A stretch of DNA of 64,000 bases from Nostoc sp. 106C (GTDB lineage: Bacteria > Cyanobacteriota > Cyanobacteriia > Cyanobacteriales > Nostocaceae): positions 172,316 to 236,315 of the forward strand of contig NZ_MTAW01000089.1 of the NCBI RefSeq assembly GCF_002154725.1, written 5' to 3'. The translations under genes and the position numbers were made by a program. Below the pieces are notes generated by a model. It did no database searches, was not told where the DNA came from, and worked only from the letters and a program-made list of their open reading frames with translations. Below, one piece after another: positions 26,501 through 34,865 of the stretch. Within the stretch, counting starts at the first letter, position 1. Each line of letters starts with the position of its first letter.

Positions 26501-27080
26501 GATCGTGCGTCAGATTGTTGAGTTACATGGTGGCACTGTTCAAGCCCAAAGTCTAGGCGAAGATTTGGGAGCGACGTTTACAGTTCTGTTACCAGCGATG
26601 AGCATTGAGCCGGAATCATCTACAGCCACTCAACCTTCAACCCAGCCTACGGACTTAACAGACATTCGAGTACTGGTTGTAGACGATGAAGCCGATATGG
26701 GTTCTTTAGCACAATTTATTCTCGCTCAGCATGGTGCAAAGGTTACTGTTGCTTCTTCCGCAGCAGAAGCATTAACAATTTTGACGCAGTTCATTCCCAA
26801 TGTGCTGCTGTGTGATATTGGTATGCCAGAAATGGATGGCTATATGCTGATGCGCCAGGTACGAGGACTATCACCAGAACAAGGAGGGACGATTCCTGCC
26901 ATAGCCTTCACGGCCTATGCTAGTGAGTATGATCGCCGTCAGGCTATTGCTGCGGGGTTTCAACTTCATCTCTCTAAGCCAGTGGAGCCAGAAGCACTGG
27001 TAGAAGCTATTTTTCAGGTCATACATCCTTCTCCCGAATCCAGAGAGCCAATCCTCCCCCACGACCACGAGCTGCAATAA
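23532..27080 (+). CDS. Hybrid sensor histidine kinase: PAS-PAS-PAS-GAF-GAF-HisKA-HATPase-REC
   Basis: A 1182-residue cytosolic hybrid kinase with no membrane segment. In order: PAS domains at about 35-140, 150-270 and 280-410, each ended by DITGRKQ/DITHRKQ/DITERKQ-type motifs; GAF-like domains at about 440-600 and 620-780; an H box FLAVLSHELRSPLNPILGW near residue 808; the ATPase N box NLLSNAIKFTPEGG; G boxes DNGKGI and GGLGLGLAIV; and a C-terminal receiver at about 1050-1165 with DDE, the phospho-acceptor in LLCDIGMPEMDGY, and SKPVEP. The GAF domains lack an obvious bilin-binding Cys motif, so a phytochrome role is not supported. The input signal is unknown. The 3' end overlaps the convergent gene by 62 bases. 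Confidence 0.93.
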   Translation: MKEAHLNSDRSELFNFQEQFSQVPQQFQAGDRSVEERLKVIVENMAEALIEMDLSWRVTSVNNKVEQLLGINRDQLLGKLLWNVLFVNSTTHFSQYCHQAIAEKLPVEFEEFYPALNRWLTVRLFPTPTGILAYFLDITGRKQLETTLRKEQDFLNVLLDNVQAGIVACDADGQLKLFNQAARLFHGLPEQPLLPEEWAEHYDLYLPDGKTPMNTNDIPLFQALQGQQVDDVEMMIVPQEGVPRILSTNGQAIVNFNGEKQGAVVVMHDITHRKQIENALRDSEARLSSIFQTIPDGIVIINSAGQIIAANKAAEQIFRLTHSGITERVYNDSSWSITTVDGNPFPDDELPFVRVMRTGKPIYGVEHAIAHADGTTSILSINASPLCNAEGEIVSVITAFSDITERKQAEEKRVELVREQVARAAAEAAQQQSAFLAEVSAVLATSLEYEQTLQSVADLAVPYFADWCSVDLLNDDRTISRVAVAHCDPQKVKLGWEVTQRYPRHLDDGYGVSQVMQTGHSEIAMEITDEQLAAAVRDPEYLRILRGLSLKSCIIAPLKARERVFGSISFIFTESNRRYKVTDLTLAEDLARRAAIAIDNARLYQQAQQARQAAEHAANRTARLQTVTAALSEPLTPVQVVDVIMEQSMAVLEAASGMVVLVSEDRTELEIVKVVGYENYSLESWQRFSINTAVPLAEAVRTGEPVWMETVAQRVTRYPHLAEAYSRYDNSAWMSLPLVIEGRSVGGMSLTFTEYKHLTEDDREFILAISRQCAQAISRAQLYEAERKARAEAEQANRVKDEFLAVLSHELRSPLNPILGWTKLLRTQKLPPTQVNQALETIERNAKLQAQLVEDLLDISRMLRGKLSLNTAPVNLIAVIEEAIETVQLAAATKSIHIQTVFQPGKKKVLGDANRLQQVIWNLLSNAIKFTPEGGRVEVKLEQTDNRVQIQVIDNGKGIKADFLPHVFEYFRQADSSTTRRFGGLGLGLAIVRQIVELHGGTVQAQSLGEDLGATFTVLLPAMSIEPESSTATQPSTQPTDLTDIRVLVVDDEADMGSLAQFILAQHGAKVTVASSAAEALTILTQFIPNVLLCDIGMPEMDGYMLMRQVRGLSPEQGGTIPAIAFTAYASEYDRRQAIAAGFQLHLSKPVEPEALVEAIFQVIHPSPESREPILPHDHELQ

Positions 27081-27645
27081 AATCTTTTGTAACCAAAAAG
27101 AAGGCAAAGAAAGGTAGTTTAGCTATAGGCTGGTTGTGGAAATCTCCGTTTTGCACTTTACCAGAGCGAATCTGTCCGTTGTAAACAACACGACTAAACA
27201 GACTGATTTGCATTTGGGTAAAGTCAAACGCCAATAAATTCTTCTTGCCTAAATATTTTGCTGGTCCCGTAAGTTTCACTAACACCGAGCCGACTTGCAC
27301 CTGATTTCCAATTTCAGCTTTACCCAAATCCTGTTCTGAACTTGCACTAAAGGAAATATGTGCTGCGGCAAATTTAGGCAGATACAAACCCTTGCCTAAG
27401 ACAATTCCCCCGCGCTTTCTCACCTTGCGAGTACCAGTAGCAAAGCAAAGCCGCCATTTGCCAACAAGAGAATCAAAGTTATAAGTTAGCCGTTGCTGCT
27501 TGGCAGCTTTTTCTGCTGCTAGCAACGCATCCACCATCAAAGAAGCAGAAGGAAGTTTACCCCCCTCGCCTCGATAAGTAGCCGCAGCTTGAGATAATAT
27601 CGCAAAATCAGGTGTAGCCGTAGTTACATCAGCCGTCATGAACAC
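27019..27645 (-). CDS. Conserved cyanobacterial protein, possibly PAP/fibrillin-like
   Basis: A 208-residue soluble protein. Key stretches are FDSLVGKWRLCFATGTRKVRK, GKGLYLPKFAAAHISFS and KYLGKKNLLAFDFTQMQIS, with a C-terminal end FLVTKDFIAARGRGGGLALW. The phrase about a conserved 'GKWRL' strand followed by beta-rich sequence is reminiscent of plastid-lipid-associated (fibrillin) domains, but I am not certain. It converges with the histidine kinase and their last 62 bases overlap on opposite strands. A second in-frame Met lies two residues after the first (MFMTADV). Confidence 0.7.
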   Translation of the reverse strand: MFMTADVTTATPDFAILSQAAATYRGEGGKLPSASLMVDALLAAEKAAKQQRLTYNFDSLVGKWRLCFATGTRKVRKRGGIVLGKGLYLPKFAAAHISFSASSEQDLGKAEIGNQVQVGSVLVKLTGPAKYLGKKNLLAFDFTQMQISLFSRVVYNGQIRSGKVQNGDFHNQPIAKLPFFAFFLVTKDFIAARGRGGGLALWIREKDV

Positions 27646-27783
27646 ACTCTGGATTTAAATTGCCCTTTATCTTCCATTCTGCACTTATTTTGCAATCGGA
27701 AACTTTAGAGTGTATCTTATCAACATTTATCAGCATCAGCTGGGGGAAGCTGCCTTCCACGTGCCTATATCGGTAGTTAACTC

Positions 27784-28524
27784 TTAATGACGATAAGCGA
27801 CTTGGAGACTTCGGGCTAAAATCACCAAAGATGCGATCGCCATCAACGCACCCCAAAACCAATAAGGTAAAAACAGATACCGCTGGATTTGTGCTGTATC
27901 GGAAAGTCCTAAAGGGCCTGCACTGTAGCTAAATAAATAATCCAGTTGGTGGTAAGTACTTATACAAGCTTGTACGCCGAGAAATTGAATACCAAACCCC
28001 TGCACCCAACGCGGTGCTTTCAAAGCAATACCTAAGATAATTAAACCCAATAAGGGAATTGCTACAAATCCAAATAAGGAACGTACCCAAACTAATGTAG
28101 AAAGCAGCAAAAAGCTGCCTAAGATTTTCAAACTCAGGGAAGCTGCCTTAAAACTGCGGGAAGCCAAAATCAAAGCTGCACCAGCTATCGGTGGTCCCAT
28201 TGGGCCTGCGGCTGCAACTAACGCTGGGCCGATTGGCCCCAACGATGAAGCGATGCGATAAGTTGCGACACCGGAACCATTGCCAAAAATCTGTAATTTC
28301 TGAAACTCTCCCCCTAAGACTAGCGCCATCAAGCCGTGGCCCATTTCATGAAACCAAGTAGCTAGGATAGTAAAGGGGTATAAAATATAATCGCCTCCTG
28401 GGACTTGCCACAGCACTACAGTCGCGATCGCTGCGGCAATCAGCCAGGTTAGTCCCATGCGTTCTACTTCTGGCGGTGCTTCTTGGGGAAGCAAGTTTTC
28501 AAAATTTTTTCCTGGTTCCCTCAT
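27784..28524 (-). CDS. M50-type membrane metallopeptidase-like protein
   Basis: A 246-residue membrane protein with the zinc-peptidase motif HEMGHG near residue 59, in TWFHEMGHGLMALVLGGEF, matching HExxH of M50 (site-2 protease-like, 'M50B-like') proteins. Multiple hydrophobic segments follow (GPALVAAAGPMGPPIAGAAL, LGSFLLLSTLVWVRSLFGFV, LPYWFWGALMAIASLVILAR). A classical second NPDG motif is not seen, so proteolytic activity is not certain. It lies in a run of - strand genes with the FHA protein upstream. Confidence 0.8.
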   Translation of the reverse strand: MREPGKNFENLLPQEAPPEVERMGLTWLIAAAIATVVLWQVPGGDYILYPFTILATWFHEMGHGLMALVLGGEFQKLQIFGNGSGVATYRIASSLGPIGPALVAAAGPMGPPIAGAALILASRSFKAASLSLKILGSFLLLSTLVWVRSLFGFVAIPLLGLIILGIALKAPRWVQGFGIQFLGVQACISTYHQLDYLFSYSAGPLGLSDTAQIQRYLFLPYWFWGALMAIASLVILARSLQVAYRH

Positions 28525-28656
28525 GAGTCAAGTCCCTTAACGTAATTACCTCAACGGCTTGAGTGTATTTTCTTCCATCCTAATCTACTTATTTAGTTTC
28601 AAGCAGGGATCAAAAACTCTCATAGTCAGGACTAAAGTCCTGACTACAAAATTTGT

Positions 28657-29538
28657 CTAAGCGAGTTGGAAGAGGAATGTTACCATGTCTCCCTTACCCA
28701 AACTGATGCGATCGCCTGGTCTGAGGCGGTGTCTGTTCCCCGGTAATAGTGGCAAATTGTTGATGTAGGTGCCATTGGAACTGCCGACATCTTCTATATA
28801 ATGAGCATCTCCCTCAACGCGAATATCTGCATGAATCCGCGAAACAATTTCCGAATTAGGAAATCCAGAGACATCCACATCTGGGGGAATGCGGTCATTA
28901 GGCTTGCCGATATGAATTACAGACAACGTTTGGGGCAATTCTATATTGGTGTCGCTTTGGACGTGGAATAGGCTGGCTGTTACCTGCTGTAATTGAGTTC
29001 TGGCTGGACTGACAGCAGGTGGTGGTGTTGCGGCTACTGGTTGTGGTTCGGGTGCTGCGATTGGTTCTGGTTCGGGTGCTACTACTGGTTCCGGTTCCGG
29101 TTCTGGAAGTGGAGTAGCAGCACCTTGCCCAGAAACAACAGGTTGTGGTGCTGCACTGATTTCTACTACCTGTGGTGGTGCTACTGGGGTTGTTATTTCT
29201 GGAGGAACCGCCACTGCTGTTGGCGGTAAGGGTGAAACCGCCACCGGATTGGGAACTGCCAAGGGGTCTGGTTGTATCAGTTCTACAAGTGGGTCAGGAG
29301 TAACCAACGGTGGTACTTCTAAAGGAACGTCAGGTGCGACGGTTGCTGCTACCGCTGTTGGAGGCGCTGCGGCACTTGCGCGCAAGTTATAGCCACACTG
29401 ACCACAGAAAGCGGCATCTGCCTGCACAGTTGCCCCACAGCTGGGACAGTTGTTAGTCGCTGGTAACGGCGTATAACATGCTTCACACTGGACAGCGCCG
29501 TCTGGGTTGGGGTGATTGCAATTAGGGCAGACGATCAT
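28657..29538 (-). CDS. Double zinc-ribbon and FHA-domain protein
   Basis: I place the start at the ATG at 29536-29538, giving 293 residues beginning MIVCPNCNHPNPDG. A longer in-frame start lacks domain support. The N-terminal 50 residues are two zinc ribbons (CPNC/CEAC and CPSC/CGQC). A Pro/Ala/Val/Glu-rich linker of about 130 residues follows. The C-terminal 95 residues are an FHA domain (IHIGKPNDRIPPDVDVSG, SEIVSRIHADI, DVGSSNGTYINN), which binds phosphothreonine peptides. It suggests a role in Ser/Thr kinase signalling, but no kinase gene is adjacent. The linker's codon bias produces GC-rich repeats in 29000-29380. Confidence 0.88.
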   Translation of the reverse strand: MIVCPNCNHPNPDGAVQCEACYTPLPATNNCPSCGATVQADAAFCGQCGYNLRASAAAPPTAVAATVAPDVPLEVPPLVTPDPLVELIQPDPLAVPNPVAVSPLPPTAVAVPPEITTPVAPPQVVEISAAPQPVVSGQGAATPLPEPEPEPVVAPEPEPIAAPEPQPVAATPPPAVSPARTQLQQVTASLFHVQSDTNIELPQTLSVIHIGKPNDRIPPDVDVSGFPNSEIVSRIHADIRVEGDAHYIEDVGSSNGTYINNLPLLPGNRHRLRPGDRISLGKGDMVTFLFQLA

Positions 29539-29705
29539 GGATTTAAGCCTTTGTTCAAGCTCATCATAAAATGGGACTGGCAAGCAGAGAGAACTTTGAG
29601 CGGCGGCTACCGCCGTAAACGCACAGCGGCTTGCCGCAGGCATCAGAAGTTCGCCACAGATGCAACTCTAGCTTTCGATTTTAACAATTACTCCTGATAG
29701 GTAAC

Positions 29706-30428
29706 TTAAGTCTGGAGTTCTGAACCCGCCGCGGCATCTAGCAACCACCAAAGTTCTCCTTGGGGTTGAATCAAGCGCGATGGGTAAGTGAATTCATCGG
29801 CTACGGGTGCAAATACTTGAGCTAAAGCTGGTCGTTTATTGGCACCTGCAACTAGAAACATGACGCTACGAGCCGAGTTGATGAATGGGTAGGTGAAGGT
29901 GATGCGGATGCTGCTATCTTTGTTACCCACTGTAATTAAGCGATCGCTTACTTTTAACGCTTCTGTGTGCGGAAACAAAGATGCAGTGTGTGCATCATCA
30001 CCCATTCCTAGTAAAACTACATCTAAAGACGGGAATTCTCCAGATGCAGAATTAAAAAAGTTTTGCAGATGCCGTTCGTACTTAGCAGCTGCAACTGCGG
30101 GGTCAGCTTCCAAAGTCGGCATGGCATGAATGTTAGCGGCTGGAATATTAACGCGGTCTAGCCACGCACGACGCGCCATCAGTTCATTGCTATCAGGATG
30201 ATCTGGTGGAACATAACGTTCATCTCCCCAGAATACATGGATTTTATCCCAAGGCAGTTTTTGATTGGCGATCGCTTCGTACAACGGCTTAGGTGTACTG
30301 CCGCCAGCTAAGGCAATGGTAAACTGCCCCCGCTCTTTAATAGCAGTATCTATCTTGGGCAGGATCAAGTCTAGCGCCCGTTTAACTAGAGCTGACTGAT
30401 CCGGTAGAACTTCGACCGTTTTGCTCAT
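29706..30428 (-). CDS. pgl: 6-phosphogluconolactonase
   Basis: A 240-residue DevB/Pgl-type lactonase that hydrolyses 6-phosphogluconolactone in the oxidative pentose phosphate pathway, the main NADPH source in the dark and in heterocysts. Family motifs are IALAGGSTPKPLYEAIA, HVFWGDERYVPPDHPDSN and the active-site stretch LLGMGDDAHTASLFP. Normal length. It stands between the FHA-domain gene and rph on the same strand. It feeds the same intermediate (6-phosphogluconate) that gluconokinase makes. Confidence 0.95.
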   Translation of the reverse strand: MSKTVEVLPDQSALVKRALDLILPKIDTAIKERGQFTIALAGGSTPKPLYEAIANQKLPWDKIHVFWGDERYVPPDHPDSNELMARRAWLDRVNIPAANIHAMPTLEADPAVAAAKYERHLQNFFNSASGEFPSLDVVLLGMGDDAHTASLFPHTEALKVSDRLITVGNKDSSIRITFTYPFINSARSVMFLVAGANKRPALAQVFAPVADEFTYPSRLIQPQGELWWLLDAAAGSELQT

Positions 30429-30720
30429 GGCTTTATCATCACTGTGCCTGCTTCCAGCAATACAATACCGAACTTATTACAGTCCCCCTTTTTAACTTTT
30501 GAAACTCTTAACATCATTAGTATTTTGTTGATTAAAGCCACAGCAGGCACATTTTTTTAATCTCACCAAATATTCACAAAATTAATCAGTAAGATTACAA
30601 AATAACAATAAAAATTTACTAAGTATTTTCTCGTATAAGGGAAGGGGCATGGCGCATTGGGCATTTGTCATTAGTTATTTATTCTTTCCCCTTCCGCGTC
30701 CCCTTCCTTGCCCCCAATCC

Positions 30721-31464
30721 CTAATCGCCTACAAAAATCTCATCCCAGTCGGTAATCGCTTCTCTTTGGGCGGTTAACAATTCCTGAATTCCTTTTTCTG
30801 CAAAATCTAATAACTGATTCAACTGGCTACGGCTAAAGCTACCTTCTTCTCCTGTTCCCTGGACTTCAATCAGCTCCAGGCTTTGATTCATTACGACGTT
30901 GAAATCGACTGTTGCAGCTACATCTTCCATATAGTTCAGATCTAAAAATGGCTCTTCTTGCAATAAACCTACGGAGACTGCTGCTATTTGTCCGCACAGG
31001 GGCGATCGCTCTAGTTTTCCTTGGTGCAATAATCGGGAAATGGCATTAGCTAACGCCACAAAGGAGCCTGTAATTGCTGTTGTCCTTGTTCCGGCATCTG
31101 CCTGCAATACATCGGCATCTACAGTCAGGGTACGTTCTCCTAGTGCCTCAAAATCTAATGCTGCTCGTAAACTGCGTCCAATTAACCGTTGAATTTCTTG
31201 CGTCCGTCCTGATAATTTCATCAATTCCCTTTCGTGCCGTTGTTGTGTGGCACTGGGAAGCATACGATATTCAGCAGTTAACCAACCTTTGCCGCTTCCT
31301 GCTAGAAACTTGGGCACTCCTTCAGTAACGCTGACAGTACAAAGTACCTGAGTATCACCACATTTTGTCAGCACAGAACCAGGAGCAAAGCGGGTAAAGC
31401 CACTGTCAAAGCTGATAGGACGGAGTTGGTAGGGGTACCGACCGTCTGGACGCTGCCAAACCAT
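30721..31464 (-). CDS. rph: Ribonuclease PH
   Basis: A 247-residue RNase PH, the phosphorolytic 3'-5' exoribonuclease that trims tRNA precursors. The N-terminus ([19 protein letters not shown]), the phosphate-binding region ([19 protein letters not shown]), and the block [23 protein letters not shown] are characteristic. The C-terminal stretch [28 protein letters not shown] is complete. Its active-site Arg/Asp/Thr positions look intact by eye. Confidence 0.97.
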   Translation of the reverse strand: MVWQRPDGRYPYQLRPISFDSGFTRFAPGSVLTKCGDTQVLCTVSVTEGVPKFLAGSGKGWLTAEYRMLPSATQQRHERELMKLSGRTQEIQRLIGRSLRAALDFEALGERTLTVDADVLQADAGTRTTAITGSFVALANAISRLLHQGKLERSPLCGQIAAVSVGLLQEEPFLDLNYMEDVAATVDFNVVMNQSLELIEVQGTGEEGSFSRSQLNQLLDFAEKGIQELLTAQREAITDWDEIFVGD

Positions 31465-31598
31465 TGGAGTTGCCTCAAAATTTTCAGATGAAATACTGCC
31501 TTAAGGTTACCTTAGCGCCACAGTCTCTCTAGAGGCCGGATTGTATAGTCAACGTAAAACTAACGTAATGAAACTCTGTAGTAAAATTGCAGATTTTC

Positions 31599-32207
31599 TT
31601 AAGAAACTAAAAGTAGATTGAGAATATGGTGGTGCACAACTTCTGGTGATTGGTCGCCATTAATAGTCAAAAGTCGGCGGCGACGGTCGTAATATTCGAG
31701 TATGGGAATAGTGCGATCGTAGAATAACTCTATCCGGCGCTGTACAATTTCGGGTTGCTCATCGGGAAGCGATCGCCCCAAACAGCGATTAACCATAATA
31801 GCTTCTGGTACTTGTAAATATATTGCCCAGTCTAACTTTTGTCCTAAATATTCCAATAAAAAATCTAATTCCTCTGCTTGAAAAGCAGTACGAGGATAGC
31901 CTTCCAACAACCAACCCGACTTTAAATCAAGCTGTGTCAGCTGCGTCCGAATCAACTCAATCATCATTTCATCAGGGACTAGCTCCCCTTTTTCTACGTA
32001 TGGCTGTGCATGGCGGCCCAAATCACATAGGTGATTGTTAAGGTACATAGGTGGACTCTCTTCTTGAAAGAGGAGCTGCTTGTCGCCAGACATTGCTTCT
32101 CGTAAAATTTCACCTGTAGAAATCTTAGGAATATCAAAGTGTCTACAAAGGTTTTGTGCTTGAGTGCTTTTCCCCGATCCTGAACCACCCAGAATCACCA
32201 ATCTCAC
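31599..32207 (-). CDS. Adenylate-kinase-like nucleoside monophosphate kinase
   Basis: A 202-residue P-loop kinase of the adenylate kinase family. The Walker A loop GGSGSGKST is at residues 7-15, the NMP-binding part is STGEILREAM, and LEGYPRTAFQAEEL matches the adenylate kinase G-x-P-R-T element. Downstream, RCLGRSLPDEQPEIVQRRIELFYDRTIPILEYYDRR matches the arginine-rich catalytic helix with a short lid. It is likely a second, divergent adenylate kinase; cyanobacteria carry the main adk beside ribosomal protein genes. Substrate preference is unknown. Confidence 0.85.
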   Translation of the reverse strand: MRLVILGGSGSGKSTQAQNLCRHFDIPKISTGEILREAMSGDKQLLFQEESPPMYLNNHLCDLGRHAQPYVEKGELVPDEMMIELIRTQLTQLDLKSGWLLEGYPRTAFQAEELDFLLEYLGQKLDWAIYLQVPEAIMVNRCLGRSLPDEQPEIVQRRIELFYDRTIPILEYYDRRRRLLTINGDQSPEVVHHHILNLLLVS

Positions 32208-32551
32208 AACAATTCACTCCTCATCCTGTCAAATTCACTACTTACTTACTCTGTTGTGCCCAAACAAATGGGAAATCTAACATCTACTGATTTTCAGCTC
32301 TTGCACCCAAGGTTTTGATGAATTTTCACTGCTAGTTATGTGTTTTTATTTTTACAAATACTTGCATTTACAAGCGATCGATGCCAATATCATTAACTCT
32401 TGACTTTCGGGCAAGCCTAGTGCTTGACTAAGAATGCAACATGCCAAATACAACACATTTGTGAAAATTAAATTGATTTTACAGGTAGATTTGCGATCGC
32501 CTGTCTCAGGAATATCACTTTGTTAATTTGTAATATTTAAAACTTCGTTTT
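32208..32551. other. Intergenic region between divergent genes
   Basis: About 340 AT-rich bases upstream of both the adenylate-kinase-like gene and the CobO-like gene. I see no gene, RNA or strong hairpin. It includes one HIP1 site and presumably the two promoters. Confidence 0.4.
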
Positions 32552-33088
32552 ATGGTAGCCCAGCTAGATACCCCAAGTGTAAATTCAAGCCTCAATTTAC
32601 CATCCCCTGTTGAAGGGCTAGTACAAGTTTTCACTAGCTCACACCGTAACTTTTTTACGAATGTTATGGCTCAAGCACTGAGAATTGCTGGTCAAGGCAC
32701 CCGAGTGTTAGTGGTACAGTTTCTCAAAGGTGGCATTCGTCAAGGACACGATCGCCCCATTCAAATGGGACAACATTTAGATTGGATTCGTTGCGATTTG
32801 CCTCGCTGTATCGATACACCACAGCTAGACGATACGGAAAATGAAGCTTTACAAAAACTGTGGCAACATACACAAAAGGTAGTCTTCGAGGGTAAGTATT
32901 CTCTCGTTGTCTTAGATGAGTTAAGTTTAGCAATCAACTTTGGTCTGATCCCCGAAACTGAAGTTTTAGCATTTTTAGCAAAACGCCCTCCCCATATCGA
33001 TATCATCCTAACTGGGCCAGAAACACCCAAGTCTCTTTTGGATGTAGCAGATCAAATTACCGAGATCCGCCGCAGTCATAGCCCGTGA
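32552..33088 (+). CDS. CobO/BtuR-like P-loop-fold protein without a Walker A loop
   Basis: A 178-residue protein that resembles the cob(I)alamin adenosyltransferase CobO/BtuR in its later motifs: VLVVQFLKGG, LVVLDELSLAINFGLI (Walker B region) and VADQITEIRRSHSP. The position of the Walker A loop reads VQVFTSSHRNFFTNVMAQAL, with no G-x-GKT, so ATP cannot be held in the usual way. The protein seems a CobO-fold relative with a different job, which I recall as conserved in cyanobacteria. It lies 54 bases upstream of the dcd tandem pair on the same strand and might share their transcript. Confidence 0.75.
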   Translation: MVAQLDTPSVNSSLNLPSPVEGLVQVFTSSHRNFFTNVMAQALRIAGQGTRVLVVQFLKGGIRQGHDRPIQMGQHLDWIRCDLPRCIDTPQLDDTENEALQKLWQHTQKVVFEGKYSLVVLDELSLAINFGLIPETEVLAFLAKRPPHIDIILTGPETPKSLLDVADQITEIRRSHSP

Positions 33089-33142
33089 AGAATGTGTTAG
33101 TTCACGATATCCTAGTACTTCATTTGAATTAGTTGTGAACTT

Positions 33143-33745
33143 GTGATTAAAAACGATATCTGGATTACTCAAATGGCTCAAAAAGGTATGATATCTCCCT
33201 TTGAGCCAGGCTTAATCCGAAAAGTGCAACAAGACGCATCTTTAGATGTTAAACCTATAATTAGCTATGGTGTTTCTTCCTATGGCTACGATATCCGCCT
33301 TTCTGCTGCTGAGTTCCAAATTTTTCGCCACATTCCCGGAACTATAGTTGATCCCAAAAACTTTAATCCTCAAAATTTAGAATCAACGCCACTTCAGACA
33401 GATACTAGTGGCAGTTACTTTATCTTGCCTGCTCACAGTTATAGTTTGGGAGTTGCTTTAGAAAAGCTAGAAGTTCCAGATAATATCACTGTGATTTGCA
33501 TTGGTAAATCAACTTATGCACGTTGTGGAATAATTGCAAATCTGACACCTGCTGAAGCTGCATGGCGAGGTCATTTGACCTTAGAATTTTCCAATTCTTC
33601 CAATGCTGACTGTCGCATCTACGCCAATGAAGGGGTAGTAAAATTGCTATTTTTAGAGGGCGAACCCTGTGCTATTAGTTATGAAGCTCATAAAGGCAAA
33701 TATCAGGATCAAAGTCAGATTGTGACACTAGCTAGGGTATGCTAG
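33143..33745 (+). CDS. dcd: dCTP deaminase, copy 1
   Basis: A 200-residue dCTP deaminase (dCTP to dUTP, the main route to dTTP together with dUTPase and ThyX). GTG start at 33143. Motifs are SYGYDIRLS (homotrimer interface), GKSTYARCGI (the S-x-x-A-R region), and LTLEFSN with the catalytic Glu. The C-terminal KYQDQ matches the nucleotide-binding tail. A second copy follows after 28 bases. By eye roughly 28 of 199 residues differ between the two, with catalytic motifs identical. Confidence 0.95.
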   Translation: MIKNDIWITQMAQKGMISPFEPGLIRKVQQDASLDVKPIISYGVSSYGYDIRLSAAEFQIFRHIPGTIVDPKNFNPQNLESTPLQTDTSGSYFILPAHSYSLGVALEKLEVPDNITVICIGKSTYARCGIIANLTPAEAAWRGHLTLEFSNSSNADCRIYANEGVVKLLFLEGEPCAISYEAHKGKYQDQSQIVTLARVC

Positions 33746-33773
33746 TAGTTCGGTTTGAATTACTTGTGAACTT

Positions 33774-34373
33774 GTGATTAAGAACGATATTTGGATTACT
33801 GAAATGGCTCAAAAAGGTATGATTTTACCCTTTGAGCCAATATTAATCCGAAAAGTGCAAAAAGACCCAGACTTAGGGGTTTGTCCTGTAATTAGCTACG
33901 GTTTATCTTCCTATGGCTACGATATTCGCCTTTCCCCATCTGAGTTCCGCATTTTTCGCCACATTCCTGGAACTGTAATTGATCCCAAAAACTTTAATCC
34001 TCAGAATCTAGAATCAACGGCTCTACATACGGATGCCAATGGTAGTTACTTTATCTTACCTGCTCACTCTTATGGTTTGGGAGTTGCTCTAGAAAAACTC
34101 AAGGTTCCAAATAATATTACGGTGATTTGTATAGGTAAATCAACTTATGCACGTTGTGGCATAATTGCAAATTTAACCCCTGCTGAGGCTGCTTGGCGAG
34201 GTCATCTTACTTTAGAATTTTCTAATTCTTCTAGTGCCGACTGTCGCATATATGCTAATGAAGGAGTTGTGCAGTTGCTATTTTTAGAAGGCGAACCCTG
34301 TGCTATTAGTTACGAAGCGCGTCAAGGTAAATATCAGGATCAGGCAGAAATAGTGACGCTAGCGCGCGTATAG
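33774..34373 (+). CDS. dcd: dCTP deaminase, copy 2 (tandem duplicate)
   Basis: A 199-residue paralogue of the preceding gene, also starting at GTG. The duplicated block includes about 20 bases upstream of each start (tttgaatta-ttgtgaactt in both), so the copy carries its own translation signals. All active-site motifs are kept (SYGYDIRLS, GKSTYARCGI, LTLEFSN, KYQDQ). Differences cluster in residues 18-60. Because both are intact, subfunctional divergence (regulation by dTTP, or defence) is possible but unproven. It converges on the dUTPase gene, 17 bases between stops. Confidence 0.93.
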   Translation: MIKNDIWITEMAQKGMILPFEPILIRKVQKDPDLGVCPVISYGLSSYGYDIRLSPSEFRIFRHIPGTVIDPKNFNPQNLESTALHTDANGSYFILPAHSYGLGVALEKLKVPNNITVICIGKSTYARCGIIANLTPAEAAWRGHLTLEFSNSSSADCRIYANEGVVQLLFLEGEPCAISYEARQGKYQDQAEIVTLARV

Positions 34374-34390
34374 CTCAAAAATAAACGAGC

Positions 34391-34831
34391 TTATACATTT
34401 GCCGTAATTCCAGTTGAACCAAAACCACCAGTTCCTCTAGATGTCTGACTGAGGTTATCAACTTCTTCAACTTCAACATGGATTACTGGTGTAATAACCA
34501 TTTGAGCAATTTTCATTCCTTTAGTCACTTTAAAAGGACTTTTGCTATGATTTATTAAAATTACACCTATTTCTCCTCGATAGCCTTCGTCTATCGTACC
34601 TGGCGTATTTAAAACTGTAATTTGATTTTTAAGAGCTAGACCACTTCTAGGACGAATTTGAGCTTCGGTGCTTTCGGGTAATTCTATTGAAAGACCAGTA
34701 CGTATTAATCTACTATCGCCAGCAATAATTTCTACCTCTTCTATGGAAAATAAATCTAGACCAGAATCATTAGAGTGTTCGTATTTGGGAGTTATAGCTA
34801 ATTCAGTTAATCTTTTTATTTTAAGCTTCAT
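34391..34831 (-). CDS. dut: dUTP diphosphatase (trimeric dUTPase)
   Basis: A 146-residue trimeric dUTPase, converting dUTP to dUMP plus PPi. All five family motifs are visible: SGLDLF (1), the GLSIELP region (2 vicinity), [26 protein letters not shown] (with the uracil/deoxyribose Asp), [10 protein letters not shown], and the Phe-rich C-terminal arm [10 protein letters not shown]. The product feeds ThyX. It lies in - orientation with the membrane Dcd-like gene 34 bases upstream, so these two are probably co-transcribed. Confidence 0.95.
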   Translation of the reverse strand: MKLKIKRLTELAITPKYEHSNDSGLDLFSIEEVEIIAGDSRLIRTGLSIELPESTEAQIRPRSGLALKNQITVLNTPGTIDEGYRGEIGVILINHSKSPFKVTKGMKIAQMVITPVIHVEVEEVDNLSQTSRGTGGFGSTGITANV

Positions 34832-34865
34832 CTTGCTTTAGCCTAAATATTGTCAAGCAAATATT

